Made by a program: the position numbers and the translations under genes
In this document: in pieces, positions 1 through 13,645 of the stretch
Layout of the letters: the number at the start of each line of letters is the position of its first letter
Numbering within the stretch: the first letter of the stretch is position 1
DNA from: Echinococcus granulosus
Taxonomy: Eukaryota > Platyhelminthes > Cestoda > Cyclophyllidea > Taeniidae
NCBI RefSeq assembly: GCF_000524195.1
Contig: NW_020170528.1
Coordinates: 69,035 to 133,034 of the forward strand
Direction: 5' to 3'
DNA: 64,000 bases
The notes under the pieces: generated by a model
Told to the model about the DNA's origin: nothing
The model's input: only the letters and a program-made list of their open reading frames with translations
Databases searched by the model: none

Positions 1-3000
1 ACTTACCTTGGGAATGGCTCGTTTGTGGAATTCTTGTCCCACCTTGCCGACATCTGGCATCTGTACATCACGAACTCAAGGCGAGTGATGATTGAATCCG
101 CCATCTACCAATGTCCACCCGACGTCGCTCTGATTGGCTAACGCATCAGCCAGTAGAAATCGCGCACGCATGGTTGGTGCGTAGATATGTGCATGCGTGC
201 GTGCACACAAGCATTGTAGTCACAGCGTTTAATTAGGCGGGTGGCGTAAATTTTAGGCCTAAGAGCATGAGTTGGCGCCGCACCTGGTGAGCAAATTCAC
301 TCGCATGCCCATTCAATCACCCAGATGACTAAATATCTTTGACAAGAATGAACAATTTTGTCTCTTTATGACTCACATGTACAAGTGGAGCCATTTCGTC
401 AGCATTAAAATAGCCTAGCCTGTGCATTCACACGGGACTAATGGGGGGGCAAGTTGGCACAGGTAGCAGTTGGCAGTATTCATGATGCTATATTTCACTT
501 ATGCACTGCGTTTTTATTAGCTCATCTCTTGTAGGAGAGGTGTGTGACTTCTAGCCGGAGATGTTCTATGGATTTTGGTGGTACTTTTTAAAAGCATTCA
601 TTTTTCAGGTATTCCTTAGAATTCACTTGTTTTTCCTTATGGGAAACAAACAAATAACCGTAACTGGAGGTATTGTCCCCTCCTTCAAACATCGCCTTTA
701 TGCTAATGCTCCCACACAAAGCCGTGACGCTAGAGGTGGGAGAGTGATAAAGGGCAGTGTGGAGGACAACACCCAAAAGAATGAAAGGTACAATGTAGTG
801 AACTGGTATTTGTGTAAATTGTGGGCTCTTGAGTCAGCACGTTTCGGCTACTACGTCATTACCGTAATGTGTGCCAACAGTTTCTTAACCAAATATGTCC
901 CCACTCTGATGTGACTTTAGAAACAACTTGACTTGAGCATTACATCAGCTTATTTTCTTAAGCAAGATGCTCTCAGAGGAGGGTAGAGAGTGTCTTTAAA
1001 ACAAACAAATGAAGTCAAGTGAATTGCCAAGCTCAAAGAAGGGCCTCTGTGTTTAGGTATAAGTCTGCTTCCTATGCACCACGTTTTCGCTTCCCCTCTT
1101 AGATGTGGTTTCTATCTCTCCTGATTTTGAGGTCTCCCATCTCCCATCACCAAGAGTAATTTGGCCGAAATAACTGGGTGTCACTTTAACAGCTTGGACT
1201 AAACTTTTGTTGTTTACGAGAAGATATGTGCACCAGGCCCAATATTTATGCCTCTCCACCTCCTCACCCGCCCCCATCCAAACCCGCATCCACTGCCTAT
1301 CATTGATGACAAAAACTCCTTTGATGGGACCGATTACATGCATGTGTTTGCAAACTAAACACCTAAAAAGTAAATATCCTCTTCAGGCCTGCAGATGAAA
1401 CAGGAAATCCTATCATCGTATAAAGGGTTATTCATTTCTAGAGTCAGGATGTTTTATAATCTTACAAGCTTAATTTACCGACTAATTTGGGTATATAACT
1501 TGAGTTTTACCTTTTAAACGAGAAAAAATAGAATAAGAAGGAGTTAGGAGTCAAGGCAAAGCTGTATCTTAGTGTATTCGATAAAGAGAGAGCTTAAGAT
1601 TAAATACCATTTGACGAATAGCAGAAACACAATAAGCGGTAGCGGTATTAATTGGTCCATCCATCGGACTTCTCAGCCCATAAAATAGGAAGATGGGATG
1701 AGGCCTACCTTGTTAGTCAACCACGATTTCACTTTTAAGTATAAAATACAGTTCCTGTGCATTATGGGACAACTTGAGCGTCCAACCATCAGGAGTCATC
1801 CCCAGGTTGAAGGAAGTAAACTCTTCGTGAGTATATCCAATCATTCACTCTAAAGTTGTAGTTCCTAAGGAATAGGTTTATTTTTTTTTTATCTTTTCTC
1901 TTTATAAAGTCTTAATCAGCCAGCTTAGTACTGCCTCACAGTTTTAAATAAGAATCCAAATGCCTAAAATTACAGTATGTCAAAGGGATTTTATTATTAG
2001 CTGGGACCCACTTATGAAGGTTAGTCAGTTCTTGGCATAAATGCCTGACTTTTAGTGCAAACATGACTTGATGAGTCCCACAAATAAATGATAGACACGG
2101 CTACTTAATGTTTACAGTGGATGTCATCTTGAAAAGGACAAAGTGATTTAGATAGGCAGCGGATGAATAAGCGGTACCGAAGTGTAGTACATCATAGCGG
2201 TGCCAGACTCACTACTCCTACAAAGACATCTCGCAAAATGGATTAAACGTGTTAACATGTCTGGATTTCTGACACCAAGATGATAAGGTAAACTGCCGTG
2301 CGCATTTAATAACGTGATTTAAACAAATGCTGTGTCACTCTTTATTCCCTTAACTATCCGGTGATATAAAGTAGTCGAGTGTTTTCTATCATGACAGACC
2401 TTTAACTTCAGCGATCCATTTGAAGGATTTTGATGGATTCAGGTTTGCATCCTCTTCGCTTACTACATTGCGAAGATGTCTAAACAGAGCTAGTGTTTTG
2501 TAGCATTCTTTTTTGCCATTTCGTTTCCATTTCAACGTATGGATTGTCATCGGTTTCCGGGACGCTCCAGAGAGGAGCCACTCCTTCCGAATTCGAGTGT
2601 TTTTTCTGGGAATGTTGCAGATGTAGATGCTCTACTTTTGTGACTTTTAAACGTGGTGTCAAGGCAACGAAATCCGGATGGTTGTTTCTTTCGTCCCCTC
2701 AAAGCTTACTGGAATCTAGAGGCCTGAAGAGTTGTTAACAGAGTCAACAGAAACACTTTGCTTCGCTGGGCCCTGAAGCCGGATGTGGCGGCAGGAAACA
2801 CATTTCTCTTTGCCACTTCAATTTGAACATAAAATTAACAGACTTATAAGAACGTATTTCCGATATAATACATATTGAGATTTATTTCAAATTTTGAATC
2901 TTAGCTCAGAAGAAGGAGGCTTTGTTCTCCAGACTAAATAACTTAACAGGAATTGTTGTAAAATGGATAATGACGATTTTGAAAACATTTCATACGCATC

Positions 3001-4163
3001 CTTGTTCTCTCAGTGAAGCTGATTTTGCAGTTAAATAAACTGTGGCATATATTTGTTTGAATAGACTTGTTAGAGGGCAAGAGGGTAAACTGAAGTAACC
3101 CTCGTAGTTAAAAAGGTGTTATCCACCCACGAGGAGGCGGAGGAGAAGACAAACACAGCCGCTTCAAAAAATCTTTTATCGTTTACAAAATTCCACATAG
3201 CCACACTGTATAATGTTCTTGTCTTACCAGTCTTCCCTATTTAAGGGTCAGAATCGGGGGGAAGAGAAGAAGAAACAACAAAAGCAATGCAATGCGACCC
3301 TCGTCTATTGTTGGCAATCAAAAGAGTTCACATACTACTTATATTCTCCCATTCAAAATACAATCATCTCACTAACAGGCTTGACTTTTAATGAAGTAGG
3401 AGCAAGTCTGGCTAACTTCTACATTTCCGTTCGTCTCAAATAAACAGGAAAGCCAATTATGCTGCCTACAAAGCAAACTGACAAAACAAATCGCCATTTG
3501 GCAATTTTTCAGTGCTTTGAATAACATGTACCTACAAAATAAGTGCCGCGGTCAACTGGTAGAAATGTCGAAAGCATTCACCTATTTAAGTGAAACTTCC
3601 TCTTGGATGTGACATTTAAGAGGTCGCATTAGACGCCGCCAGACAATATGGCATTTTCGAATGTAGTGGACAGACAAGTTTCGCTTTCTCGGCATTTCGG
3701 AAGATGTCAACAAATTCTCAAAAATGGTTTTTCAAGGCTTCTAGGTAGTTAAATTTTTTGTTTAATGCCCCCTAGTTGACTTCCGCCAACTTTTCACGTA
3801 TTTAAAATAGCATACTGGCATGTAATGTGTGTCCTGAAAGGTTCCAGATGCTGGCATGGAAAATGTGTAATGATATCTAAAAGAAACAAAAGTGGGAAAG
3901 GGCCTAAGGACTTAAACTAGCTTTCTTTCAAAAAAGTCCTTTTAAATCTAGTAATTTTTTATTTTGCATAAGCGAATTTCTAAAAAAAAACTTAGTTTTG
4001 TAGACTAACACGGTAGAATAGGAAACCAATTTTTTACGTTTTTCTATAGACTAATCGCATGGCAGTTTTGACATGTCACTCTCAATTCTCCCACCATCTT
4101 GGTCTTCCCATTTGTAGCCCCTGCTTGTTTGAAAACGCCCTTTTAGGTCTCAAGCGCGGACAG

Positions 4164-4201
4164 GTGGAACCACCTCATTCCCCCTCCCCCGTGGGGGGAG
4201 G
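4164..4201. repeat. Two adjacent GC-rich hairpins
   Basis: GGTGG-AA-CCACC at 4164-4175 is followed eight bases later by CCTCCCCC-GTG-GGGGGAGG at 4183-4201. Both are perfect stems in AT-rich surroundings. No gene is adjacent. Confidence 0.6.
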
Positions 4202-4940
4202 AGGAGGGGAGGACTAACTCTGGTGTTCCCCAATAAAACTGAGTGCCTTTGTTCCCTTCAAAGGAAGGCATTACCGTCTTTTGTAGTTTTTAAAAGAAAT
4301 GGAACATTTCAAAAAAGTTTCCTTCTTATTGTTTGAATGAGAAAAGTGGACGCAGATTCACATGCGTTAGAACAAGCGCACACACATCTCTAAGTGTAGC
4401 ATCTGTTGATTGTGTGATAATCTGCGCACAGCACACCGAACTCTCGGCTCGCTAATTGGTGGTAGGAAAGGGTGTTTTAGATAATGCTGGCGTCTTTGTT
4501 TTCATTGCATTCCACGCCAAATTGCCGCTAATAGGACATGCATTTCGAGGTTGTACCTGGCGGTGGTACACCATCTCTTCATCAAATTTCCAAGAAGCAC
4601 CCAGGCACAAATTTGCCGGAGATCATTTCACATTTATTGGATAATAAAGCACTTCCTTTTTAAAGATTGTGCCTTTTATTTAGTTATGCTTAGTATGGAG
4701 GAGAATTTGCTTAATCCTCTAGCCTATGCCATGCAATCCCACGACAGGTTTTCCCACTTCGTTAACCATTTCTTGTCACCTTTAGGGACAGTGAATGAAC
4801 AATTTTTGCAGGTTTACCATCGTGTTTCAAAGTTGGCAAATTTGACAATTGCTTAATTGTCCTATTGTTTTGGACCAAATGAGTCAACTTGTGACCCAAG
4901 TATGTGCCATCACAGCAAATATGAACATATAAGGAATCTG

Positions 4941-4958
4941 TGTCACATATTTGTGACA
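4941..4958. repeat. Short palindrome TGTCACATATTTGTGACA
   Basis: Two perfect 7-base arms around TATT. One of five dispersed members sharing GTCRCRYATAY-type arms; it lies in non-coding DNA. Confidence 0.7.
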
Positions 4959-5769
4959 TGAATGTTAATACCAAGTGTATTTAAGTGAAGAGGCTTAAAT
5001 AAACTGGATAAGATACGGCATCAATTAAGTTGGTAATCGTATTATCATTCACTTCTTTTAAACGACTTTCGCGCTTTTTATCTAGTATATTCAACAGTCA
5101 TTAACATTTATGGTGCCATTGCCATTCGACTTGCGTCTTCTCTTTTTAACTTCCTTGCCCCGTTTGGTGTCATCTCTAGGATCACTAGGTCGCGGATTTT
5201 ATGCAGTCAGCAGTGAACTCGTTAATAATATATTGCAAGGAAGCGATTTGTGATTAATTAGCACTTGTTTACGTTTGTCTTATTAATCCTCCTTCCAGGA
5301 AGACCAAGTTCCGTTTGTTCCCATAAAGAAGTGATAATTAATTTTAGAGGTTTTGAAAAGGTTCTGTAGAATATCTCTTAAGTGATAAATATTTCCTATT
5401 ACATACAGGAGGAGGAAGAGAAGAGCAATTAACATTTAAAGGGCGTAACTAAACGGAGGCTATGAAAATTTTCCCATTGGCATTTTCCCAAGGAAATGTC
5501 ACAAATGGAAGGACACTTCTAAAGCTTACTCTGTTGCTAATATCAACTGTCTCAAGTAACCGCACTGTTTCATCTTTGTAGATTGGCCAGAAAGGTAACA
5601 CATGAGTTGCCTTTAGAGGCCTGATGAGATAGCTGCGGCTTGTTGTGGGTACTTTCAAAGTCCGAAAGTCGACCTCCACGCCAGTGTTAAGAGGCCAGTA
5701 GAATAGAGCGAGTTCTTAAGAAGTATTTGAAGTGAATAATTACAAAGGGAATCCTTAAAAATTGGTTCT

Positions 5770-6338
5770 CGAGAATTCCACCTTGGTGGGAAGAATTGCA
5801 GCTAGATGCAGAGAATTGAGTACATTTGGTCCTACCTTCCACCTTCTTCCTCTCACTTTTGTTTGACCAATCTCCGATCTACTTCCCATCTGGTCGTTTG
5901 TGTTGTTGTTGAAGGCTAATGCTTGGAAATGGTACCACCCACCATCCAGCCAAATGCCATCGGGCACATTTTGGACGCCCTAACTGAGAGTGGACATAGG
6001 GTAGTGTCCACCACTTTCTCATCCTCTCCTTGGTACTCATCCTCTCGTGGCTCCGACTTTTGACAATATGAGGCATGAATCATGAGGCACGAGGTGTTTC
6101 CATGTCTTGCGAGAATAAGAAGAGGGCATTCTTGCCAAGGAGTCACTACTATTCCTGACTGTCTCTGAAGAAGACGTTGATGATCGGGAGGAGGAAGAAG
6201 TAGACGTCTGTCACACAGTCATTCAACTTGTATTGAGCAGATGGATGTCAGGTACAGGTGTTGCCTGGAGAACAGCTCCATCTGCAGTCCACTACACACA
6301 GAACTTGATCTTATGCAGATTGGAAGAGGTGGGAAGTA
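5770..6338 (+). repeat. Dispersed repeat family A, copy 1
   Basis: Matches 14735-15244 in the same orientation. The best-conserved block runs from GGCTAATGCT, CACCCACCATCCAGCC and GCCCT-ACTGAGAGTGGACAT to CATCCTCTCGTGGCTCCG, AATATGAGGCATGAATCATG, GGAGTCACTACTATTCCT and GGAGAACAGCTCCATCTG. Both copies carry a similar reverse-strand frame of 76 codons, but there is no recognisable domain. Probably a non-autonomous element. Confidence 0.85.
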
Positions 6339-6577
6339 ACATCTAACCAAGGGTTGGGTAATGGGTCAGTCGGTGATAAATCTACTGTGCGTTTTTATGG
6401 CATACGTCAAGAAATTGAAGAACAATTTGATTGTCATTGTGGCTCCTTGTCTATTACCTATCAACGTATGTGGATGAGACCCGCGTGGTCTGTAGCTTTT
6501 CCCACAACTTTCTTAGCTCATATTGGCATAGACAAATTGTTTCGTCACTCAAGCCTCCCTACCCCAAGCTGGCGTAC

Positions 6578-7015
6578 CTTTTGTTTGAAGTTCTCGTCAG
6601 CACTTGAAATCTCTCTATTCTGAGCGCTGAGCTGCTCTGCTGCCATACCTTCTTCAAATTCTGATGAGAAATTCCTTGATCCTTCAAAACCGAGTGTAAC
6701 TAGAGACATAAAGCAGAAAGCCAACATTTTGGGGGGATTATAAAGTCCAATAATAGCACTGAAGAGATAAACTGATAGTGTAACATAAGCCAAAAATCCT
6801 CCCAAGATCCTCTTTGTCACCTGACCTTGCCTATGCCTTTGGTCAGCAAAAATTTTCTGCTCGTGAGTAAAAAGGCTGGCAATTTTTTGAGCCACCTCAC
6901 TGTTTGGTGACTGATCTTTCAGTGATTTGGATGAGTTTGAAGGAGTAGAGGTAAGTCCGCTATCATGAGATGTTCCAAATACTTGTGCGGTGTTTTTTTC
7001 TATTAAATAGGCAAC
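6578..7015 (-). CDS. Possible internal exon of a membrane protein
   Basis: A frame of 146 codons open from an AG acceptor (7016-7017) to a GTACGC donor, phase 0 at both ends. It reads like protein: a polar Ser/Asn-rich start (FGTSHDSGLTSTPSNSSKSL), a charged helix (KIASLFTHEQKIFADQRHRQ), one or two hydrophobic segments (ILGGFLAYVTLSVYLFSAII and MLAFCFMSLVTLGF), then an acidic/polar tail. The layout recalls ER membrane proteins with paired helices, but I do not recognise it. No flanking exons were identified, so it could also be a chance frame or a decayed copy. Confidence 0.35.
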
Positions 7016-8783
7016 CTATCACTAGCCTATATTATTAACACTTAAAATTTGCTTGAATTGTTACAGCTGTTGTGATTGAAACAGTTGCTATGACAGAATC
7101 ATAAATTTGTCATAAATTACATGAATGTGGGAAAGGAATTTCTGCGTTTTCAACATGCTATTGAATGATACCTACACTTTATGGAATGGGTTAGTTAATT
7201 AACAGGCAATCCACCTTAAGCCGATTTTACACTTGTTTTTGGCAAAGATTTGACGGATCCGCCTGCCTTCCGGGCTCCGAATCGTATTGCTCACCTTCCG
7301 TCTACTTATCTAGAGGCTGCCTAAATTTTACACGGACATGAAATGAGAGAGACCAGCTTTTAAATGGCTATGTTAATCCTGGAGTCCTGCATGAAGGTGC
7401 ACCGAGCCACGGGCTAAAACCGAATCGCGGCGACTGAATCCTCCGTGTGGATAAATTAACTTTTACTATATAGTCCATCTCCACTTTTCACCTTCGTCTG
7501 AGGTGATTCTGCAAGTTATTCTTCTGCCTTTTTCCTTCCGTAATTCACAACCAACTCAGATGACTCTAGCAGATTTGGTCTCGTGGAAAGAATGTCACAC
7601 GCTTCGTTTATGGTTAGCCAAGTTGTTAAGCTAGATGCAAATTCTTAATTCCACGCCCGCTTAAAGACGAACCAAAGTTTGGACAATATTCTCCGGTGAA
7701 TAGAATACGTAGAAAAGAGAGTGAAGAAAAAAGTAGTCGTTATCTGCATTCAAAGTGTCATTTAAGCACATTTTTTCTTGGCAAAGTTGTAAGCAGTTTG
7801 TCGAGGGACACTTTCAAGTTGTTCCGTCGCGCGCATGCCTCATCACTGACCACAATACAAGCTTCAGTGGACCTTCCGTTACCAGGCCCCATGAATCCAG
7901 TTAATCACGTTAAACAATTTTCCGGTAGCCAAAGAACCTTAATTTCCTCTTAATTTGTTTTGGGGGTTCTCTTAAAGGTTCAACCGAGGCACCGCCCCTA
8001 GTCATCTCAAAGCACCCAAAAATATATCTTTTGGAAGCAGTGGGCTTGTCTCCACTTTATAAAAGGATGTGATTTTTTACATTGAAGCAATAATCAGTAG
8101 ATTATGGTAAATCTCGAGAATGTAAGGCTGCAACGGCGATTTAGCTCTGCCTTTTGTACTTCATAGTCAAGTAATGAGTGATTACTCCAAAGAATGGGCA
8201 AATTTTTTAGTGTAAATGAGTGCCCCTCACTCACAACTAAAAATACTAAGATTAATTCATTTCCTAAAAAGTGAAAAAAAAATTCTTTTAAATCTTCCAC
8301 TTTAGATTAATGTGACCCCCTAGTTCTTGGACGTTGATACATTCTCAGATTCTGTTAGTGATTCTCATGTGTTTCCCTTTCTTTTCTTTAACAGTGGAGA
8401 TAACACCCAAGTTAAAACATTACATACCCTTAGACTTATTGTTAAAGAAAAAGGAATATCTACTTCTCTTAATTCTTCATCCTGTCAGACAGGCTAAGGG
8501 GACACCTGTCACAAATTTGGGCAGCGTTTTGGCAATTAGTGTTTTAACTGAACAGGACAGTTATAGAAGAATTTGGTTTACTTTAATTAAATATATCTAG
8601 CTGTTCAAATCAAACCGAGGTTGCTGAGTTTCCACCCATTGCCTCTAAAGAGGAATATCTACTGTGTCAGTACTGCACAGACTAGGGAGTAATCTATTAC
8701 ACACAACCGGTGCTAATGTCCCGGACCGATCCCAAGTCTAGACACCGTTAATCAAGTTGCTGGGCAACGCTCCTTCCTACCCG

Positions 8784-8793
8784 AGTATATAAA
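8784..8793 (+). promoter_or_regulatory. Isolated TATA-like element TATATAAAAG
   Basis: A strong TATA match with TCAGTGC about 25 bases downstream, but no credible gene follows within 1 kb. Could be chance or the promoter of a non-coding RNA. Confidence 0.15.
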
Positions 8794-10590
8794 AGAATGT
8801 GCACTGCTTATCAGTGCAATTGTTCCAACTTCTTTTGTCTTTTTTCTCTCATTAAGAGGTTATAACACTGATGAAAGAAGCCTACGTTCCAGGAGTTTTT
8901 TTTACAAGCAGGCAGTGCTAATCATGTGTCACTCATCTACCTGACACAGATGTAGAGCATTACAACTGCAGCGGCGAGGTGTGTCCATTCTTGTTTTTGC
9001 TGCAATTCCAAGTAAGATTTACGTCTACTCTAATTGCTTTGGTTAACTTCAAGGGAGTAGGTCCAACAGAATGCTTACCTTGCTGTTGTGTTCAGAATGC
9101 TACAAAAATCTCAACAGCAGGATGAAACTCTGAAATGTAACTTTATTTGCAGACATGTTTTTCCAAAAGAAGTGTCTGTTCCCTATAAAATTGCACCGTT
9201 TTATTTCAAAACGTCTTTCCACCGTGACGTAACGCCAACTTGTAATCGTAGCTATAGGAGACTTATCGCTGAGACACAAAACCCACCTTTGTTCCCTACA
9301 CTGGCGCTACATGCAGGGGGAATTCAATCACCCATCTCGGTATGAAGGTGTTCCCACACAAGTGCCTTTTTACTGTCGATGAAGTGAATAACTCCCACTT
9401 AATGTCCACCAAGGTCAAACGAACTGGCAAGACCGAGGCAAAGTGGGCTTGCCTGAAGTTCGTCAAAACGAAGTTACTAGAACCGGAGTAGATGGTCTAA
9501 TTTCAATTTAGTAGGTACCCCGGTGGTACTATATTCAGCCAGCAGCCCACACACCATTAATCACGAGTACTAGCAACAGTGGTGGAATGTGTTGATGAAG
9601 CCGCTTGTAAACGAAGGCGTGAAGTCGTCGTATCCACAGAAAATATGCTCAATCAGCCCGTAGTAGAGCATTTAAATAGTACAAAACCTTTAAAAGGCGG
9701 TCAACAGTACGACTCTCTGTCAGTGACCATCCGTCCGGCCATGGTGAACCTACTCAACGCCCAACTTTTCTGCCGAGCAGCAAAATGTCTCAAAAGCCGA
9801 ATTTTTTTTGGAAAAAGGGGTCAAATTTTATAAATGTTAATGCACACTGAGTAGACATACCCGGGATGGTTCAGCCGTAGTGTCAATTCATTCTACAACG
9901 AGACCGCTGTTTTGTTCTATTATGCAATTCTGCAAGTCTAAATTTGTCCTGAATGCCTCTCATGACACCTGATTCGGCTAACAGACCGTCTTTGCGCGAT
10001 AAGGTAAAATGTCACGTTCATTAATTAAATGGAAAGAAGAAAACATCCTTTTCCTCCAAAAAATAAATAAATACTTTCTGTCGCAAACAATGCTAGATAG
10101 TTTGTTTTCAATGTTTAACCGTAAATCATTTTGAGAGACGGCCATAAATGTCTCCTCCCATGTTTTGCTCCATAAAGCTTGGAACATCCTACATACCGAC
10201 CTAGAATTTTTATCTTTCTGCCCCAAAATAGGAAAATTGTCCTTTGGGAGGTGTGAAATACCTAATTTCTAATTTATTCTTGGGACTAAAGCTACTGCTA
10301 CTTGTGTTGGTAAAATGAAGGCGTAAAACACGTTGCGTGACTTTAATCACTTGATTTTATCCATCAATCACTTCTTACGAACAAACTGGTTGACCGATTT
10401 CTTTAAAAGGTTGGACTAGTTGACACTGGTTATTTCTATTATAAACCATTCTCAACCTCCAGCTTTGACATGCCTCCGAGTCATAATAACGTTCTGACAT
10501 CTGTGAAATTACTCCCGAAGCCGGTGCAAAATTGGACTCGTGGCACTCTAGGCAGAAAAGTTTTGCTTCGTGTATAGGTCTGCTGCGTCC

Positions 10591-10690
10591 NNNNNNNNNN
10601 NNNNNNNNNNNNNNNNNNNNNNNNNNNNNNNNNNNNNNNNNNNNNNNNNNNNNNNNNNNNNNNNNNNNNNNNNNNNNNNNNNNNNNNNNN
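10591..10690. other. Assembly gap, 100 N
   Basis: Exactly 100 N, followed by CCCCCC, suggesting a C-rich or G-rich sequencing stop. Frames crossing it are meaningless. Confidence 0.99.
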
Positions 10691-11109
10691 CCCCCCAGTT
10701 ATCCTTAAAAGACGTGACAAGGTGATTTACCAGTGACGTGCCATGACAATAATAAGAAAACCAAGGCCACGAAGTTTGCAGGCCCCGCGTAGATAAATGC
10801 CCAATTAAAACAAGTCTCCATGCATATCTGACATTCAGGATTTCTGGGTGACTCATAAAAATTAAGGTAATTACTTGCAAATGTGCAAAAGAACTTGCAT
10901 ATATTCTCACATTTACATCTTATTTCTCTAATTAATATTCCAAAAAGGTTGAGATTTCGCCAATTATCCCATTCAGTACCAAAAAATGACCCTCCCATCC
11001 ACCCTCCCCATCTACATGAGGAATATGCATTCGTTCACTCCCTCCTGATCGGCTGATTGCACGGCTCACCAATAAGATATCTGGTTCAATGAAGAAGTAC
11101 AAACACACG

Positions 11110-11275
11110 AGACTCAAAACGGCTTCGTGACCTCCGTAGGTTCTGCCAATCGGCTTCCTATCAGAAGCTTACCTCTGTGGGTTTACTCATGCCCGTGGAC
11201 GAATGAAGATATTCGTAGTGAAGTTTGGTCGACTGACTACTCTGATCTGGACGGGATCCAGACTACCCGCACATA
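11110..11275 (+). repeat. Dispersed repeat family C, copy 1
   Basis: Diverged match to 13478-13645 in the same orientation. Shared landmarks: GTGACCTC-GTAG, CCAA-CGG-T--CTATCA, GCTTACCTC, ATG-CC-T-GACGA-TGA, GACTNAC and GGATCCA. No coding potential was recognised. Confidence 0.6.
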
Positions 11276-11560
11276 AGTTCCTATTTCAAAGTCTCTGATT
11301 GTAATAGTTATGCTTTTGAGGTTATAATATAATATTTTACTTATAAAGGAGGGGTAGAGGGTACACAAGTAATAATATTTTAGATAGGATTGTAGTTCAT
11401 AATCTCTTTCCTAAATATTGAATGAGTCTCTTGATCGAATTCTCTAAACGAAAATAAAAGTGAACAGAAGAAAGCAAGTTTTTATAAGTCCTTAAGTTTT
11501 CGATGATGTGAGTGATGATTACGAGGTTTTGCGACTCATTTTCAACACATTTTACACAAG

Positions 11561-11578
11561 CGTCACGTATATGTGACA
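11561..11578. repeat. Short palindrome CGTCACGTATATGTGACA
   Basis: Member of the same 18-base palindrome set, with GTCAC/GTGAC arms around an alternating centre. Non-coding surroundings. Confidence 0.7.
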
Positions 11579-12823
11579 CGTGCTCATCATCTATTTATCG
11601 TGATTACTTCCATCATATCGCATAGAAAATAGTTAAGTTTAGTTTAGGATGGCCTTAGCTTAAAGTTCCGGTTTTTGAATAGCGCTTGAGTGGGTCAAAC
11701 AGTGGGGCACAACTCAGCTGCGGTGATCTACTTTTCGCTGGGAATCAGCAGCAACTTGAATGCATGCTGCAGGGAAATTGACCTAAGGGTAGAGCCACTC
11801 AATAAAAAAAGAATTTAAGATGTTTCACCAGGCTGATGTTTTGCACCCATCTATCCTGGTGGTGTTTTTTTCTCTTTTCAGTGCTGCTGGCTATCACCTA
11901 GCTGGAGGCTGCATCACTTGTTGACCTAATTCACTTCCTCACACAGACGCTATCGACAACTCCACAAAAGAATTTTCCAACTGGTTCAAGTGTGTTGTCG
12001 CCTTAGTTGTTAACAACCTTCTCGCAAAACATGGGACTGGCATAGCTGCCAAAGGCAGACGTCAGTTTAATCCCCTCTGTTAGGAGTCTTCGCAGATCCA
12101 CACATCCATGGCAAGAGCCAATCTTCTGCCATTCAATCACATAAATCGAGATGGTTACCCTTCTGGCTCAAATTTGCTTGCCACTGTCACGACCACTGTG
12201 GCGCCTCAAATCCTCTCCGAAGTCCAGCGCATGACAGAACTCACCATTTGCTAGGGAGCTACTAGTATGGCCCGAAGGACACTGCAGAAAACTGAAGTAC
12301 CCGCCGCCAATCAACGCACATTTAAACAAAGTGTTAGATCACCACGAATACATCCTCACAGATGCTAGACATGTTTTTCCAGTTTTCCTGTAAATATTCA
12401 TGCAGTTTTAAGATGAGTGAAAAGTGGTACACTTTCCAGAGCCTGTGACACACTCTTTCATCCTACTGGCAAGATTTGGGGACAGTTTCACAGTGCTTAG
12501 AGTCTTCTTTTTTTTCCTTAAATGTTATTTCTTCTGAAATTGGCCTTACACAAGCATTCTCATCACTTAATTTAAAAACCACGCACCAGTGTGGTAAATT
12601 TAGTTTATTCAGATGCAGCACAATTCTGCTTAATCATTCGTTATTAATCCCGGGAAAGTGACATAATTGATGATCTAGTGATGTTGGAAGGATTTCTAGC
12701 CTTCTAATACAGATTTTAAACCTACTGTGATCAGTATTACTAGCCCAAAGTGTCCCAGAGTAGATATGCCCGGTTATTCGCTCCTAATCCGGTTACAAAG
12801 ATTGCCTTCATGTTCATAGCCAG

Positions 12824-12841
12824 TGTCACACATACGTGACA
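12824..12841. repeat. Short palindrome TGTCACACATACGTGACA
   Basis: Member of the same set; TGTCAC and GTGACA arms flank ACATAC. Confidence 0.7.
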
Positions 12842-13477
12842 CCCAGTCTTCTTATTCGAGCCCGGTGTCAAGACTCCATAACTTGTACCTTTTACCAACT
12901 TACTTTAAATAAATGTGTTAAATCCCGACGCAAACAGTTTGAGTGGATTTGGAATAATGGAGTCGATGCGAAATGACCTTGACCCGAGGTTAATTAAGCC
13001 TTTTTTTCTTTTGAACAATGTCTGAACGGGCGAGGAAAAACGCTGACATTTGGCACCGCATCAGAACAAAAGGATGCCTGGACTGCGGCACTTCGCCTGC
13101 CTCAGAGACCCCGCGATGGCGAAAGTGTTTAAATGTTCACCTTCAAGAGGCAGTACATGTGCTCCACTTACGCGTTTCTATTGGTTCGAGGGACCGGTTG
13201 GAAACAGCCTCCACACACCTTTGGCTGTTGAAGGCTTTGCCAATCCTAAACGAAATGACACCTTCGTTGACACCTGCTAAGGATGCCTGCAACTTCAGAA
13301 AAACCATCCCGTTTAGATGCTCTAGAAGTGTCCAATTTTATGCGCAATATGCAAATTTCCTAGGAAGTCGGATTCTCCTTCTTCTCCCTTTTGATTGGTT
13401 GATGCCACGTATAAATGTGCATCAAGGGAGAGCCAATCCTCACTAATAAGGCCTCTGGGTTAATTAAGCGGTACAAA

Positions 13478-13645
13478 TGTGCGAGTCTGCAAACCTCCCC
13501 GTGACCTCGGTAGCCTCCACCAACCGGTTATCTATCACGAGCTTACCTCGGTTTGGGCATGACCATCGACGAGTGAGGGCATCCGTGCCGAAATCTGGTG
13601 GACTAACATTCCGGCTGAGAGCTGGATAGGATCCAAGCCCCACCC
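13478..13645 (+). repeat. Dispersed repeat family C, copy 2
   Basis: Second member of the family at 11110-11275, about 2.4 kb away, with many substitutions. It overlaps chance reverse frames, which I do not regard as genes. Confidence 0.6.

Larger units (their letters stand above)
1..5769. other. Non-coding region, left edge
   Basis: Only short unsupported frames. Contains the GC hairpins at 4164-4201 and the palindrome at 4941. Nothing else recognised. Confidence 0.5.
7016..11109. other. Non-coding region
   Basis: Short unsupported frames, a stray TATA element at 8784 and the gap at 10591. No gene or mobile-element domain seen. Confidence 0.5.

Noticed and set aside
13018..13446. 142-codon plus-strand open frame
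   Set aside because: No domain, no protein-like pattern, no splice or poly(A) support.
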